64,000 nucleotides of DNA. Source: Roseovarius azorensis. GTDB lineage: Bacteria > Pseudomonadota > Alphaproteobacteria > Rhodobacterales > Rhodobacteraceae. This document shows, one piece after another, positions 42,222 through 51,359 of the stretch; position 1 is the first letter of the stretch, and each line of letters opens with the position of its first letter. Below the pieces are notes generated by a model. That model searched no databases. It was not told where the DNA came from and saw only the letters and a list, made by a program, of their open reading frames with translations. Both the position numbers and the translations under genes were made by a program. Location: positions 146,866 through 210,865 of the forward strand of contig NZ_FOAG01000007.1 in assembly GCF_900109455.1 (NCBI RefSeq), written 5' to 3'.

Positions 42222-43600
42222 TCGTGACCGCACGCCCGAAACTGCGCTTCCTTGGTGCCGCCGGAACGGTGACAGGATCGCGCTATCTGATCGAAGGCAT
42301 GGGACGGCGCATCTTGGTCGATTGCGGCCTGTTCCAAGGCTTCAAACAACTACGCGCACGCAATCGCAAACCGTTCCCTGTGCGCGTCAATACCATCGAT
42401 ACCGTGTTGTTGACGCATGCCCATCTGGACCATTCAGGATATCTGCCCGCGCTGATCCGGGCGGGGTTTCGCGGGCGGATAATTTGCACCGAGGCAACGG
42501 CGGAACTGTGCGGGCTAATTCTGCCCGACAGCGGGCATATCCAGGAAGAAGAGGCGCGCTATGCCGCCAGAAAGGGATATTCCAAACATAAGAACCCAAA
42601 GCCTCTTTACACGCTCAAGGATGCAAAGGCCGCGCTGGATCGCTTTGATCTTCACCCCTTCGATCAGAGGGTCGAGCTGGGTGACGGCATCGCGGCGAGT
42701 TTCATTCCGGCGGGGCATCTTCTTGGGGCGGCCCAGATCCAGCTTGAAGTTGGCGGCAAGATTGTCCATTTCAGCGGCGATCTGGGCCATGATCCCGATC
42801 CGCTGATGCGACCGCCGAACCCATTCGGCGGGGCCGACGTGCTGGTCTGCGAATCCACCTACGGCAACCGGTCCCATCCCGACATCGACCCCGAGGCCGA
42901 ACTGGCCCCGGTCCTGATACGCACGTTTGCCCGCGGTGGCACGGTACTGATCCCGTCCTTCGCCGTCGGACGGGCGCAAGGCCTGATGCTGCATATCGCG
43001 CGTTTGATGGGGCGGGGCGACATTCCCTATGTCCCGGTGTTTCTCAACAGTCCGATGGCGGTGGACGCGACGGAAATCTATCACGCGCACCACGACGAAC
43101 ATCACGTCAGCCGCGAAGACTGCATCGCGATGTTCGAGATCGCCAAGCGGGTGAACACGGTCGAACAATCGAAGGAACTGAATGCTCGCCAGGGTCCGAT
43201 GATCATCGTCTCCGCCAGCGGAATGTTGACCGGCGGGCGTATTCTGCACCATCTGGCCAGCTTCGGCGGGGATCGGCGGAACGCAATCCTGCTGTCCGGT
43301 TTTCAGGCCGGTGGCACGCGTGGCGCAACACTGGCCGGGGGCGCCCGGAGTTTGCGCATCTTCGGACGAGAGTTTCCCATCGAGGCCGAGGTGGTTCAGC
43401 TCCAGTCCTTTTCCGGGCACGCCGATGCCGACGAAATCCTGCGCTGGATGTCCGCCGGTCCCGCCCCGACGATGACCTATCTGACCCATGGAGAGCCTCT
43501 GGCAGCGGACACCCTGCGATTTCGCGTCGAACATGAGCTTGGGCGACCCGTGCGTGTCCCGGAACACCTCGAGTCCGTCTATCTGGACCGGCCGCGATGA
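42218..43600 (+). CDS. RNA-processing-type metallo-beta-lactamase (beta-CASP)
   Basis: A 460-residue hydrolase: metal motif THAHLDHSG, later HLLGAAQ and SGDLGHD, then the beta-CASP region and the RMMBL end (IIVSASGMLTGGRILHHL, LQSFSGHADADEIL, LTHGEP). It belongs to the CPSF/ysh1-like RNA nucleases common in archaea and in such stress clusters. A substrate is not known. The start overlaps the DUF5676 stop; the longer frame from 41828 is artefactual. It overlaps the AMP phosphorylase gene by 4 bp. Confidence 0.92.
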   Translation: MIVTARPKLRFLGAAGTVTGSRYLIEGMGRRILVDCGLFQGFKQLRARNRKPFPVRVNTIDTVLLTHAHLDHSGYLPALIRAGFRGRIICTEATAELCGLILPDSGHIQEEEARYAARKGYSKHKNPKPLYTLKDAKAALDRFDLHPFDQRVELGDGIAASFIPAGHLLGAAQIQLEVGGKIVHFSGDLGHDPDPLMRPPNPFGGADVLVCESTYGNRSHPDIDPEAELAPVLIRTFARGGTVLIPSFAVGRAQGLMLHIARLMGRGDIPYVPVFLNSPMAVDATEIYHAHHDEHHVSREDCIAMFEIAKRVNTVEQSKELNARQGPMIIVSASGMLTGGRILHHLASFGGDRRNAILLSGFQAGGTRGATLAGGARSLRIFGREFPIEAEVVQLQSFSGHADADEILRWMSAGPAPTMTYLTHGEPLAADTLRFRVEHELGRPVRVPEHLESVYLDRPR

Positions 43601-45099
43601 CCGATACGCTTGCCCTTGTCCCCTCCGGCATCGACACCTACCGGCAGCCGGTCGTCTACATGCACGAAGACTGCCATGTCTGCCGCTCCGAGGGGTTTGC
43701 GGCCCAGACTCGAATACGGATCGACCTGAAGGACCGGTGGATCATCGCAACCTTGAATGTCGTCGGCCGCGGGGCATGGCTTGCCGTGGACCAGGCAGCA
43801 TTGTCCTTTTCCGCCTGGGCGGCCCTTGAAGCGCAGGCGGGGGACAGGGCCGCGTTCTCGCACCCTGAACCGCCCGCTTCCGCGTCGATGATCCGGGCGA
43901 AAGCCTATGGCGAAAGACTGGATCAGGCCGGATTCGCAGGAATCGTCAGCGACACTCTCGACAATCGGCTTTCGGATCTCGAGCTTGCCGCATTCGTCAC
44001 CGCCTGTGCGGGCGACAGGCTGGACGAGGCCGAGACCGTGGCGCTGACCCGCGCCATGAAGGATGCCGGGCAGACGCTCGACTGGGGGGACCGGGCCGTT
44101 CTCGACAAACACTGCGTCGGCGGATTGCCGGGCAATCGGACGACGCCGATCGTCGTCGCCATCGTCGCGGCGGCGGGGTATCTGATCCCCAAGACGTCGA
44201 GCCGTGCGATCACCTCGCCGGCGGGGACGGCCGACACAATGGAGACCATGGCACCGGTCGCTCTCGATGCCGCCGCGCTGCGCCGGGTGGTCGAAGCCGA
44301 GGGCGGCTGCATCGTCTGGGGTGGCGGGCTCGCCCTCAGCCCAGCCGACGATCATTTCATCCGTGTCGAACGCCCTCTTGATTTCGACTCCACTGGCCAG
44401 CTCGTGGCGAGTGTGCTGTCGAAAAAGGCGGCGGCCGGTGCCACGCATGTCCTGATCGACATCCCGGTCGGACCCACCGCCAAGGTGCGGTCGGCCGGAG
44501 CGGCGGAAGCTCTCGGGACCCGGCTGTCTTCAGTGGGCAAGGCGCTGGGTCTGAACCTGGCGCTGCATGTCAGTGACGGCGTGGCCCCTGTTGGGCGCGG
44601 CATCGGACCGGCGCTGGAAGCCCTGGACGTGCTGGCGGTTCTGCGGCGCGCGCCGGACGCGCCCGGTGACCTGCGCATGCGGGCGCTTGACCTAGCCGGG
44701 CATCTTCTGGACCTTGCGCAGGAGGCGGGGCAGGGGCGGGGCCGCGCAGAGCAACTTCTGGACAGTGGCGCGGCGGAAGCAAAGTTCATGGCAATCTGCG
44801 CCGCACAGGGCGGTTTCCGGGAACCCGGAACCGCCGAGCAGCGCATCGACATATGCGCGCCGCACGCGGGCCAGTTGACTGCCGTGGACAGCCGCCGGAT
44901 CGCGCGCATCGCCAAGCTGGCCGGTGCCCCGCGTCAGAAGAGCGCTGGCATTCGGTTGCTGGTGCGGATTGGGGACCGGGTGGACAGCGGCCAGCCGCTT
45001 TATGAACTTCATGCCGAAACACCCGGGGAGCTGGCCTATGCCCTGGCCTATGCCGAGTCCCAATCGGGCGTGCTCACGCTGTCCGGGGAGATGTCATGA
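43597..45099 (+). CDS. AMP phosphorylase / archaeal-type thymidine phosphorylase
   Basis: A 500-residue enzyme of the nucleoside phosphorylase II family with the ~90-residue extra N-terminal domain and the motifs of archaeal AMP phosphorylase (DKHCVGGLPGNRTTPIVVAIVAAAG, PKTSSRAITSPAGTADTME). It would split AMP (or another NMP) with phosphate to ribose-1,5-bisphosphate and base. In archaea this feeds RuBisCO; neither RuBisCO nor R15P isomerase is here. The next gene makes PRPP, which may link the two in ribose-phosphate and adenine recycling. Confidence 0.88.
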   Translation: MTDTLALVPSGIDTYRQPVVYMHEDCHVCRSEGFAAQTRIRIDLKDRWIIATLNVVGRGAWLAVDQAALSFSAWAALEAQAGDRAAFSHPEPPASASMIRAKAYGERLDQAGFAGIVSDTLDNRLSDLELAAFVTACAGDRLDEAETVALTRAMKDAGQTLDWGDRAVLDKHCVGGLPGNRTTPIVVAIVAAAGYLIPKTSSRAITSPAGTADTMETMAPVALDAAALRRVVEAEGGCIVWGGGLALSPADDHFIRVERPLDFDSTGQLVASVLSKKAAAGATHVLIDIPVGPTAKVRSAGAAEALGTRLSSVGKALGLNLALHVSDGVAPVGRGIGPALEALDVLAVLRRAPDAPGDLRMRALDLAGHLLDLAQEAGQGRGRAEQLLDSGAAEAKFMAICAAQGGFREPGTAEQRIDICAPHAGQLTAVDSRRIARIAKLAGAPRQKSAGIRLLVRIGDRVDSGQPLYELHAETPGELAYALAYAESQSGVLTLSGEMS

Positions 45100-46043
45100 T
45101 CCTTGTTCCGTTTCCCGAGATGAGGCCGCTGGCCGAAGATCTGGCACCCGCGCTGGGGGCGGAATTGAGCGAACTCGACTGGCACCGCTTCCCCGATGGC
45201 GAAAGCCTGATCTCGTTGCCCGGCGATCTGGACGGCGCCGATGTGGCGCTGCTGGCGACTTTGCGCGATCCCGACCGCCTTGCCCTGCCATTGCGCTTCG
45301 CCGCAGCGACGGCCCGCGAGATGGGCGCGCGCGGCGTCGGATTGATCGCCCCCTATCTCGGCTACATGCGGCAGGACCGCCGTTTCGAAGCCGGGCAGGC
45401 GGTCAGCGCGCCGCTGTTCGCGCAATTCCTGGGGGAAAGTTTCGACTGGCTGGTGACCGTCGATCCGCATCTGCACCGCATCCGCCGACTGGAGGATGTC
45501 TTCCCGATGCCGGCGATACGCGCCGTCTCCGCCCCGCTGTTGGCAAGCTGGATCGAGACGAACTTGCCAGACGCCGTTCTTCTGGGTCCCGACAGCGAAA
45601 GCCAGCAATGGGTGGCCGAGGTGGCCCGGCTGGCCGGACGACCCTATGAGGTCTTGCGCAAGGTGAGGTCCGGCGACCGCAGCGTCGATGTCAGCGTGCC
45701 TGAAAGCGTAGCTCTGCGGGAGGGAAAACCGGTGATCCTCGACGACATCGCGTCCTCCGGGAACACGATGGCGCGGGCTGTCGAGCGATTGCTTGCCTCC
45801 GGAACCGATGCGCCTGTCTGCCTGGCCATCCACGCGGTCTTTGCGGATGGCGCCCATGACGCCATCCTGTCAGCCGGTGCGGCAAGGGTTATTACCACCG
45901 ACACCATACCCCATCCATCGAATGCGATTGGAATTTCCAGTGTACTGGCCGAAGCGCTCCGGTCAGTCGCGACAGGCCTTGACCTTCCAGTTGCTGGAAC
46001 AGTTAGGTTGGATCCGAATCCCGCCGAGAGGACACCCGAATGA
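45096..46043 (+). CDS. prs: Ribose-phosphate pyrophosphokinase (PRPP synthetase)
   Basis: A 315-residue enzyme, shorter in motifs than the housekeeping form: [37 protein letters not shown], and the PRPP loop [13 protein letters not shown]. It makes PRPP from ribose-5-phosphate and ATP. It belongs to the archaeal-like class III-type group by its shorter flexible loop, as far as I can judge. It overlaps the AMP phosphorylase gene; its last 65 bases hold the CueR-type promoter of copA, so the copA promoter sits inside this gene. Confidence 0.88.
   Translation: MILVPFPEMRPLAEDLAPALGAELSELDWHRFPDGESLISLPGDLDGADVALLATLRDPDRLALPLRFAAATAREMGARGVGLIAPYLGYMRQDRRFEAGQAVSAPLFAQFLGESFDWLVTVDPHLHRIRRLEDVFPMPAIRAVSAPLLASWIETNLPDAVLLGPDSESQQWVAEVARLAGRPYEVLRKVRSGDRSVDVSVPESVALREGKPVILDDIASSGNTMARAVERLLASGTDAPVCLAIHAVFADGAHDAILSAGAARVITTDTIPHPSNAIGISSVLAEALRSVATGLDLPVAGTVRLDPNPAERTPE
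45979..46009 (+). promoter_or_regulatory. CueR/MerR-type promoter 5 (copA)
   Basis: TTGACC (45979-45984), 19 bp with TTCC-N7-GGAA, then TAGGTT (46004-46009), 30 bp before copA. It lies within the 3' end of the PRPP synthetase gene, so copA can be read both from here and from the upstream ECF-type promoter. Confidence 0.82.
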
Positions 46044-48394
46044 ACAACCAAGCAAGCCGTGCGACATCCGACACCGAAACCGTCGTGTACGTCTGCCCGA
46101 TGCATCCAGAGGTGCGGCAGAACGGTCCGGGCGATTGCCCGAAATGCGGTATGCATCTCGTGCCCGAAGAGGAGGTTGCCGCCCATACCGGGCATGATCA
46201 CGATGCCCACGACCACCACGCAAGCACTGCCCCGGCGGACGGCAGATACGATACCATCCCCGACGGCTATGATGGGGCGGTCTACACCTGTCCGATGCAC
46301 CCGACCGTGCGCCAGACCGAGCCGGGATCCTGCCCGATCTGCGGCATGGGGCTGGAGCTTGAATCGGCTGCTATCGCGGCGGACGGTCCAAATCCGGAGC
46401 TTGTCGACTTTACCCGACGTTTCTGGGTCGGCACGGTCCTGACCATTCCGCTTCTGATCCTCACCATGGGTCCCTATCTCGGCTTTCCGGGAGTGCGCGA
46501 GATCTTCGGCGAGCGAGCAACCCTCTGGATCGAGCTGGTTCTCGGAACCCCGGTGGTCCTTTGGTGCGGCTGGCCGTTTCTGGTTCGGGGCTGGAATTCG
46601 TTCCGGACAATGAACCTCAACATGTTCTCCCTGATCGGCATGGGCGTGATGGCGGCCTGGCTCTTCAGCGTCGTTGCCGTTCTAGCACCAGGGATATTCC
46701 CCGACGGATTTCGAGACGCCGAAGGGCATGTCGGCGTCTACTTCGAGGCGGCAGCGGTGATCGTCACGCTGGTGCTGCTTGGCCAGGTGATGGAATTGCG
46801 CGCACGTGAAGGCACCGGCAAGGCGATCCGCGCGCTGCTCGACATGGCGGCCAAGACCGCAAGGGTCATCCGCGACGACGGGTCCGAAGAGGAGATTCCG
46901 CTGGAGGATGTACAGGTCGGCGACCGGCTGCGCGTGCGGCCCGGCGACAAGGTGCCGGTAGATGGCGTGGTTCTGGAAGGCCGGTCCTCGGTCGACGAAA
47001 GCATGATCTCCGGTGAACCCGTGCCGGTCGAGAAGACGGAGGGCGACCCGCTGACCGGTGCCACGATCAACGGCACCGGCAGCCTGGTGATGGAGGCGAC
47101 ACGGGTCGGGTCCGACACGATGCTGGCGCAGATCGTCGAGATGGTCTCCAACGCGCAACGATCGCGCGCACCGATCCAGAAGTATGCCGACAAGGTGGCG
47201 GGATATTTCGTTCCGGCCGTGATCGGTGTTGCAATTCTGTCCTTCATCGCGTGGGGGCTCTGGGGCCCGGCGCCTGCACTGTCCTATGCGCTCGTCTCCG
47301 CCGTTGCGGTTCTGATCATCGCCTGTCCCTGTGCCCTTGGGCTTGCAACTCCGATGTCGATCATGACGGCAACGGGGCGGGGGGCCCAGGCCGGGGTGCT
47401 TATAAAGAACGCCGAGGCTCTGGAGCGGTTCGAGAAGGTCGATACCCTGATCGTCGACAAGACGGGGACGCTGACGATGGGCAAACCACAGCTTGTCGCC
47501 GTCCTGCCCGAGCGCGGTCACGACGAGGCGGAGGTCCTGCGTCTCGCCGCATCGCTCGAGCGCGGATCGGAGCACCCTCTTGCCGAAGCGATCGTCAGGG
47601 GTGCCGAGGAGCGAAGTGTGAAGATGGCTAATGCCGACGACTTCGAAGCGGTCACCGGCAAGGGCGTCAAGGGCGTGGTGGACGGCAAGGCGGTCGCACT
47701 CGGCAATCTGGCGATGATCCGCGAATTGGGGCTTGAGGCGGGCGACCTGACCGCCAAGGCAAATGCCCGCCGTGACGAGGGCGAGACGGTGATGTTCGTG
47801 GTGCTGGATGGCGAGATCGCCGGTCTTGTCGGGGTCGCCGACCCGGTGAAAGAGACCACACCTGCCGCCATCAAGGACCTGCATAAACTGGGGTTCCGCG
47901 TCATCATGGCGACCGGCGATAACGAACGCACGGCCAAAGCCATCGGAGCACGTCTTGGCATCGACGAGATCCGGGCCGATGTGCTGCCCGAAGACAAGGC
48001 GCGGATCATCAAGGAGCTGCAGAAAGAGGGCCGCAGGGTCGCGATGGCCGGGGATGGTGTCAACGACGCACCGGCCCTAGCACAGGCCGATGTCGGCATC
48101 GCCATGGGCACTGGCGCCGATGTGGCCATCGAAAGTGCCGGCATCACTCTGGTCAAGGGCAACCTCGACGGGATCGTGCGCGCGCGGCGGCTTGCCCGGG
48201 CCACCATGCGCAACATCCGCCAGAACCTTTTCTTCGCGCTGATCTACAACGCCTCCGGCGTGCCGGTCGCGGCGGGGGTGCTGTTTCCGTTCTTTGGCAT
48301 CCTCATCAGCCCGATGTTTGCCGCCTTCGCCATGAGCGCCTCATCGATCTCGGTGGTGCTCAATTCGCTGCGGCTGAGAGGTGCAAGAATATGA
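46040..48394 (+). CDS. copA: Cu+-exporting P1B-type ATPase
   Basis: A 784-residue pump. In place of classic HMA domains it has two heavy-metal-binding zinc-ribbon-like modules ([20 protein letters not shown] about 17-36 and [20 protein letters not shown] about 83-102) with a His-rich linker between. The core has the Cu+ motif C429-P-C431 ([12 protein letters not shown]), [13 protein letters not shown] locus (GSEHPLAEA), [10 protein letters not shown], and the helix 7/8 residues YNASG and [14 protein letters not shown]. It expels cytoplasmic Cu+ to the periplasm. It is coupled by 4 bp overlap to the next gene. Confidence 0.95.
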   Translation: MNNQASRATSDTETVVYVCPMHPEVRQNGPGDCPKCGMHLVPEEEVAAHTGHDHDAHDHHASTAPADGRYDTIPDGYDGAVYTCPMHPTVRQTEPGSCPICGMGLELESAAIAADGPNPELVDFTRRFWVGTVLTIPLLILTMGPYLGFPGVREIFGERATLWIELVLGTPVVLWCGWPFLVRGWNSFRTMNLNMFSLIGMGVMAAWLFSVVAVLAPGIFPDGFRDAEGHVGVYFEAAAVIVTLVLLGQVMELRAREGTGKAIRALLDMAAKTARVIRDDGSEEEIPLEDVQVGDRLRVRPGDKVPVDGVVLEGRSSVDESMISGEPVPVEKTEGDPLTGATINGTGSLVMEATRVGSDTMLAQIVEMVSNAQRSRAPIQKYADKVAGYFVPAVIGVAILSFIAWGLWGPAPALSYALVSAVAVLIIACPCALGLATPMSIMTATGRGAQAGVLIKNAEALERFEKVDTLIVDKTGTLTMGKPQLVAVLPERGHDEAEVLRLAASLERGSEHPLAEAIVRGAEERSVKMANADDFEAVTGKGVKGVVDGKAVALGNLAMIRELGLEAGDLTAKANARRDEGETVMFVVLDGEIAGLVGVADPVKETTPAAIKDLHKLGFRVIMATGDNERTAKAIGARLGIDEIRADVLPEDKARIIKELQKEGRRVAMAGDGVNDAPALAQADVGIAMGTGADVAIESAGITLVKGNLDGIVRARRLARATMRNIRQNLFFALIYNASGVPVAAGVLFPFFGILISPMFAAFAMSASSISVVLNSLRLRGARI

Positions 48395-48996
48395 GATCGG
48401 ACATCGTTCACGGCGCGCTGGCCGCTCTTGCGCTCACCGTCACGGCGAACATGGCGACGGCGCATGAGTTTACCGCCGGGCTTCTGGTGGCGGGTGAAGA
48501 ACGTGAGGCGCGTCTCGCCGAGGCGGTCAACGGATTCCTGTTGGCGGCGGATGAGCGGGACGGGCATGCGGACGAAACATCAGACGGCCATCTGGGCGGG
48601 GTAGACGTGCAGCTCCTGCCGCTGCCCGCCGAAGCGGCAGGCCAGGTCGCGGGGTTGGTCGGGACGCCTCGGATGCCGCCCGACGTCCTGGTCGTGATCG
48701 GACCGGAACCGGAGGGATCCGCCGCCACCGCATCGCTTGCTTTCGCCGGCGTCGTGCTGCGTCCCGGCGCGCTTCCGAACGGCTGGGCGACCGAGGACGA
48801 CACGGACAACTTTGCCGCGCGCTACCGAAGTGCCTACGGCTCGGCACCGACCGAGGCGGCGGCGCGGGGCTATAACGCCGCCCGGCGGCTGGATGCCGCG
48901 ATCCGTCCGCTCGACGGGATCTCGCCGCGCGTGGCGCTGGAGACCGCTCTCGCCGATACCGCGAGCGGCATTGACTGGCAGGAGAATACTCGATGA
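48391..48996 (+). CDS. Periplasmic binding-protein-like fragment in the copA operon
   Basis: A 201-residue exported protein (signal 1-24, ends ATAHE). Stretches such as [31 protein letters not shown] and [37 protein letters not shown] resemble the C-terminal lobe of branched-chain amino acid type periplasmic binding proteins, but at half size. An acidic/His loop ([17 protein letters not shown]) could hold copper. It may be a domain reused as a copper chaperone for CopA. Tight overlaps on both sides show it belongs to the operon. Confidence 0.65.
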   Translation: MRSDIVHGALAALALTVTANMATAHEFTAGLLVAGEEREARLAEAVNGFLLAADERDGHADETSDGHLGGVDVQLLPLPAEAAGQVAGLVGTPRMPPDVLVVIGPEPEGSAATASLAFAGVVLRPGALPNGWATEDDTDNFAARYRSAYGSAPTEAAARGYNAARRLDAAIRPLDGISPRVALETALADTASGIDWQENTR

Positions 48997-49286
48997 AAGA
49001 AGATCCAAGGCTCGTTTCTGACGTTGCCCACGAAGACCCGGAAAAACTGGACGGCTTGGACGGAGACTCCGAGCCGATCGCGCCCCCCTCGTTCTGGCGG
49101 TCACGCGCCGGCATCTATCTGATCGTCGCCCTGGCAGTAGGTGGCCTTCTTCTAGGCTACGAGCACCGGGCGCACATCCTGGGCAGCGGATTGCTGATCT
49201 GGCTGCCTTTGCTGCTCTGCGTTGGGATGCACTTCTTCATGCACGGCGGTCACGGCGGACATGGCTCCGGGGGTGACAAGACATGA
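48993..49286 (+). CDS. DUF2933 membrane protein
   Basis: A 97-residue protein with an acidic cytoplasmic N-terminus (1-35), two helices (about 42-59 and 67-80) and the typical ending HFFMHGGHGGHGSGG. This is a clear DUF2933 member. It lies between the binding-protein-like gene and the methyltransferase-like gene, with 4 bp overlaps. The His/Met end on the membrane surface suits Cu handling. Confidence 0.85.
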   Translation: MKEDPRLVSDVAHEDPEKLDGLDGDSEPIAPPSFWRSRAGIYLIVALAVGGLLLGYEHRAHILGSGLLIWLPLLLCVGMHFFMHGGHGGHGSGGDKT

Positions 49287-49945
49287 CCGAACCCGGAACG
49301 GCATATGGCCTTTGGCTGCTGGTGTTCATCAATTCGGCGGTCTTCATCATCTTCGCCTTTAGCTTCTTCAAGCCGCAGACCAAACGCGACTGGCGGAGTT
49401 TCGGGGCGTTCAGCGCCTTCGTCGTGGCGCTTTTCACCGAGATGTACGGGTTTCCGTTGACGATCTTCCTCTTGTCCGGCTGGCTGCAATCCACTTGGCC
49501 GGATATCGACTGGCTTGCCCACGATAGCGGACATCTGCCCGAAATGATGTTCGGCTGGCAATCAAACCCGCATTTCGGCCCCTTCCATATCCTGAGTTTC
49601 GCACTGATCGGAGGCGGCTTCTGGCTGATATCCGTAGCCTGGCACCATCTCTGGTCGGCGCAACGGCAGGGGCGGCTGGCCACGACAGGGCCCTATGCCC
49701 GCATTCGCCACCCCCAATACGTGGGATTCGTTCTCATCATCCTGGGCTTTCTAGTGCAGTGGCCAACCATCCTGACGCTCGCGATGTTCCCGGTGCTGGT
49801 CTGGATGTACGCCCGCCTTGCGCGTGCCGAAGAAGCCGACAGCCGCGAACGGTTCGGCGAAAGCTGGGACAGATATGCAAGCCGTGTTCCCGCTTTCATC
49901 CCCAGCTATCGGACCAAAAGGAGCGACGACCCCCAATACGATTGA
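49283..49945 (+). CDS. Isoprenylcysteine/phospholipid methyltransferase-like membrane protein
   Basis: A 220-residue protein with about five helices and the ICMT/PEMT signature near the end: GPYARIRHPQYVGFVLIILGFLVQWPT, and the E-x2 motif region EEADSRERFGESWDRYASRVPAFIPS. Such proteins use SAM to methylate thiols, lipids or other groups. Members often follow DUF2933 in copper operons, but the substrate is unknown. Confidence 0.85.
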   Translation: MTEPGTAYGLWLLVFINSAVFIIFAFSFFKPQTKRDWRSFGAFSAFVVALFTEMYGFPLTIFLLSGWLQSTWPDIDWLAHDSGHLPEMMFGWQSNPHFGPFHILSFALIGGGFWLISVAWHHLWSAQRQGRLATTGPYARIRHPQYVGFVLIILGFLVQWPTILTLAMFPVLVWMYARLARAEEADSRERFGESWDRYASRVPAFIPSYRTKRSDDPQYD

Positions 49946-49965
49946 TGCAAACCCGGGAGGAAAAG

Positions 49966-50157
49966 ATGAAGAGCTAGGTAAATGTACTTGCCGCGATTGT
50001 AATGCTTTCGACGGCACCGGCAGCAATCGCCGAGTCACATGGCGAACAGATGAGCATGATAAGTCCCGGGCTCATGATACCGCCGATGGATCCGGCCAAG
50101 GGCAAGCTGCTCTTTGCATCCAAGGACTGCGTTGTCTGCCACTCGATCAACGGCGTC
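49966..50157 (+). pseudogene. Broken cytochrome c gene fragment
   Basis: After a strong ribosome site (GGGAGGAAAAG) the frame reads Met-Lys-Ser, then an amber stop at codon 4, then a normal signal peptide (VNVLAAIVMLSTAPAAIAES) and the start of a cytochrome c with haem motif CVVCH (GKLLFASKDCVVCHSING). It is cut just after this motif and joined in frame to VKOR-like sequence, so the distal haem ligand is lost. Confidence 0.8.
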
Positions 50158-51271
50158 TGGCTGCTGGCCGCGCCGTTGGTGTTCTGGACGCCGGATGCGG
50201 CCGTCTATGCCAATGACTCGCTTATCGGTGCGCTATTAGTCGCACTGACGATCCTGATTCCCATGATGCCAGGCATGTCACGTGAGGGGATGATGGACGA
50301 CACCGACATCCCGCCCGGCTGGACCTACTGCCCATCCACCTACGTCCAGCGCCTGCCGATCATCGCGCTCGGTGTCGTAGGCTTCATCCTGTCGCGCATC
50401 CTGTCGGCCTATCAGCTCGGCCACATAGACGGTGTTTGGGAGCCGTTCTTTTCTTCGCCGGTCGCGATGAACGGCACCGAATACATCATCACCTCGGATG
50501 TCTCCAAGGCCTGGCGCATTGCTGACGGTGGGCTTGGCGCCATGAGCTACATGTTCTAGATCCTTCATGGGCGTCATGGGAAGCCGCCTGCGCTGGCGCA
50601 CCATGCCCTGGATGGTAGCACTCTTCGGAATTGTGGTGGGGCCCCTCGGCGTTGTCAGTATCTATTTCATCATCATCCAGCCGATCACCATCGGCACCTA
50701 CTGCACAATCTGCCTGATGGCGGCGCTGGCCATGCTGATCATGATCCCGTTCTCGCTTGATGAGATCGTCGCGATGGTGCAGTTCATGGTCTGGAATACG
50801 CGCCGGGGCAGACCGTTCTGGCACGCGTTCTTCAGGGGCGATGCTCTGCCCGGCGGCAAGACGGGGGACGAAATGAGCTTCGACGCGCAACCGATGCAGT
50901 TCTTCCGACAAAGCGCACGCGGCGTCACTGTACCATGGACGCTCGGGCTGAGCGCGGCGATTGGTGCCTTCCTAATGTTGTCGCGCGCGATTTTCGGTAA
51001 CGAAGCAGCAATGGCGAACAGCGATCACCTGCTGGGCGCACTGGTCCTGACCACCGCGGTCATCGCCTGGGCCGAGGTCGCGGGCCCGTTGCGGTTCCTT
51101 AACATCCTCTTCGGCCTCTGGCTCATTGTCGCGCCTTGGTTTCTGGGCGGAGGCACGGTGGCAGGCAGCCTTGTCGGTATCCTCGCCGGGATCGCTCTCA
51201 TCGCGCTCAGCCTGCCGCGTGGGAAGCGCAGCGAGGAACACTATGGGAGTTGGGACAGGTTCATTTTTTGA
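50158..51271 (+). pseudogene. Broken VKOR/SPW-type membrane protein
   Basis: Sequence similar to bacterial VKOR-family membrane proteins flanked by SPW-like helix pairs (WLLAAPLVFWTPDAAVYANDSLIGALLVALTILIP at the start, LWLIVAPWFLGGG near the end). The first part ends at an amber codon (50557-50559); the rest continues in another frame from about 50567, with the VKOR redox pair CTIC. A stop and a frame change therefore separate the halves, and the natural N-terminus is replaced by the cytochrome fragment. A VKOR would oxidise quinone-linked thiols; here it is inactive unless both halves are made and assemble. Confidence 0.75.
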
Positions 51272-51302
51272 AGGGGCGTCACAAAAAGATTGCCAAGCGT
51301 CC

Positions 51303-51333
51303 TTGACCTTCCAGTAGGTGGAAGGACTATCTG
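51303..51333 (+). promoter_or_regulatory. CueR/MerR-type promoter 6 (cueR)
   Basis: TTGACC (51303-51308), 19 bp with TTCC-N7-GGAA, TATCTG (51328-51333), 26 bp before cueR. It implies self-control of cueR and copper induction of the genes behind it. Confidence 0.82.
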
Positions 51334-51359
51334 ATGTTTCAAGGAGAGGATTGCCAGCC

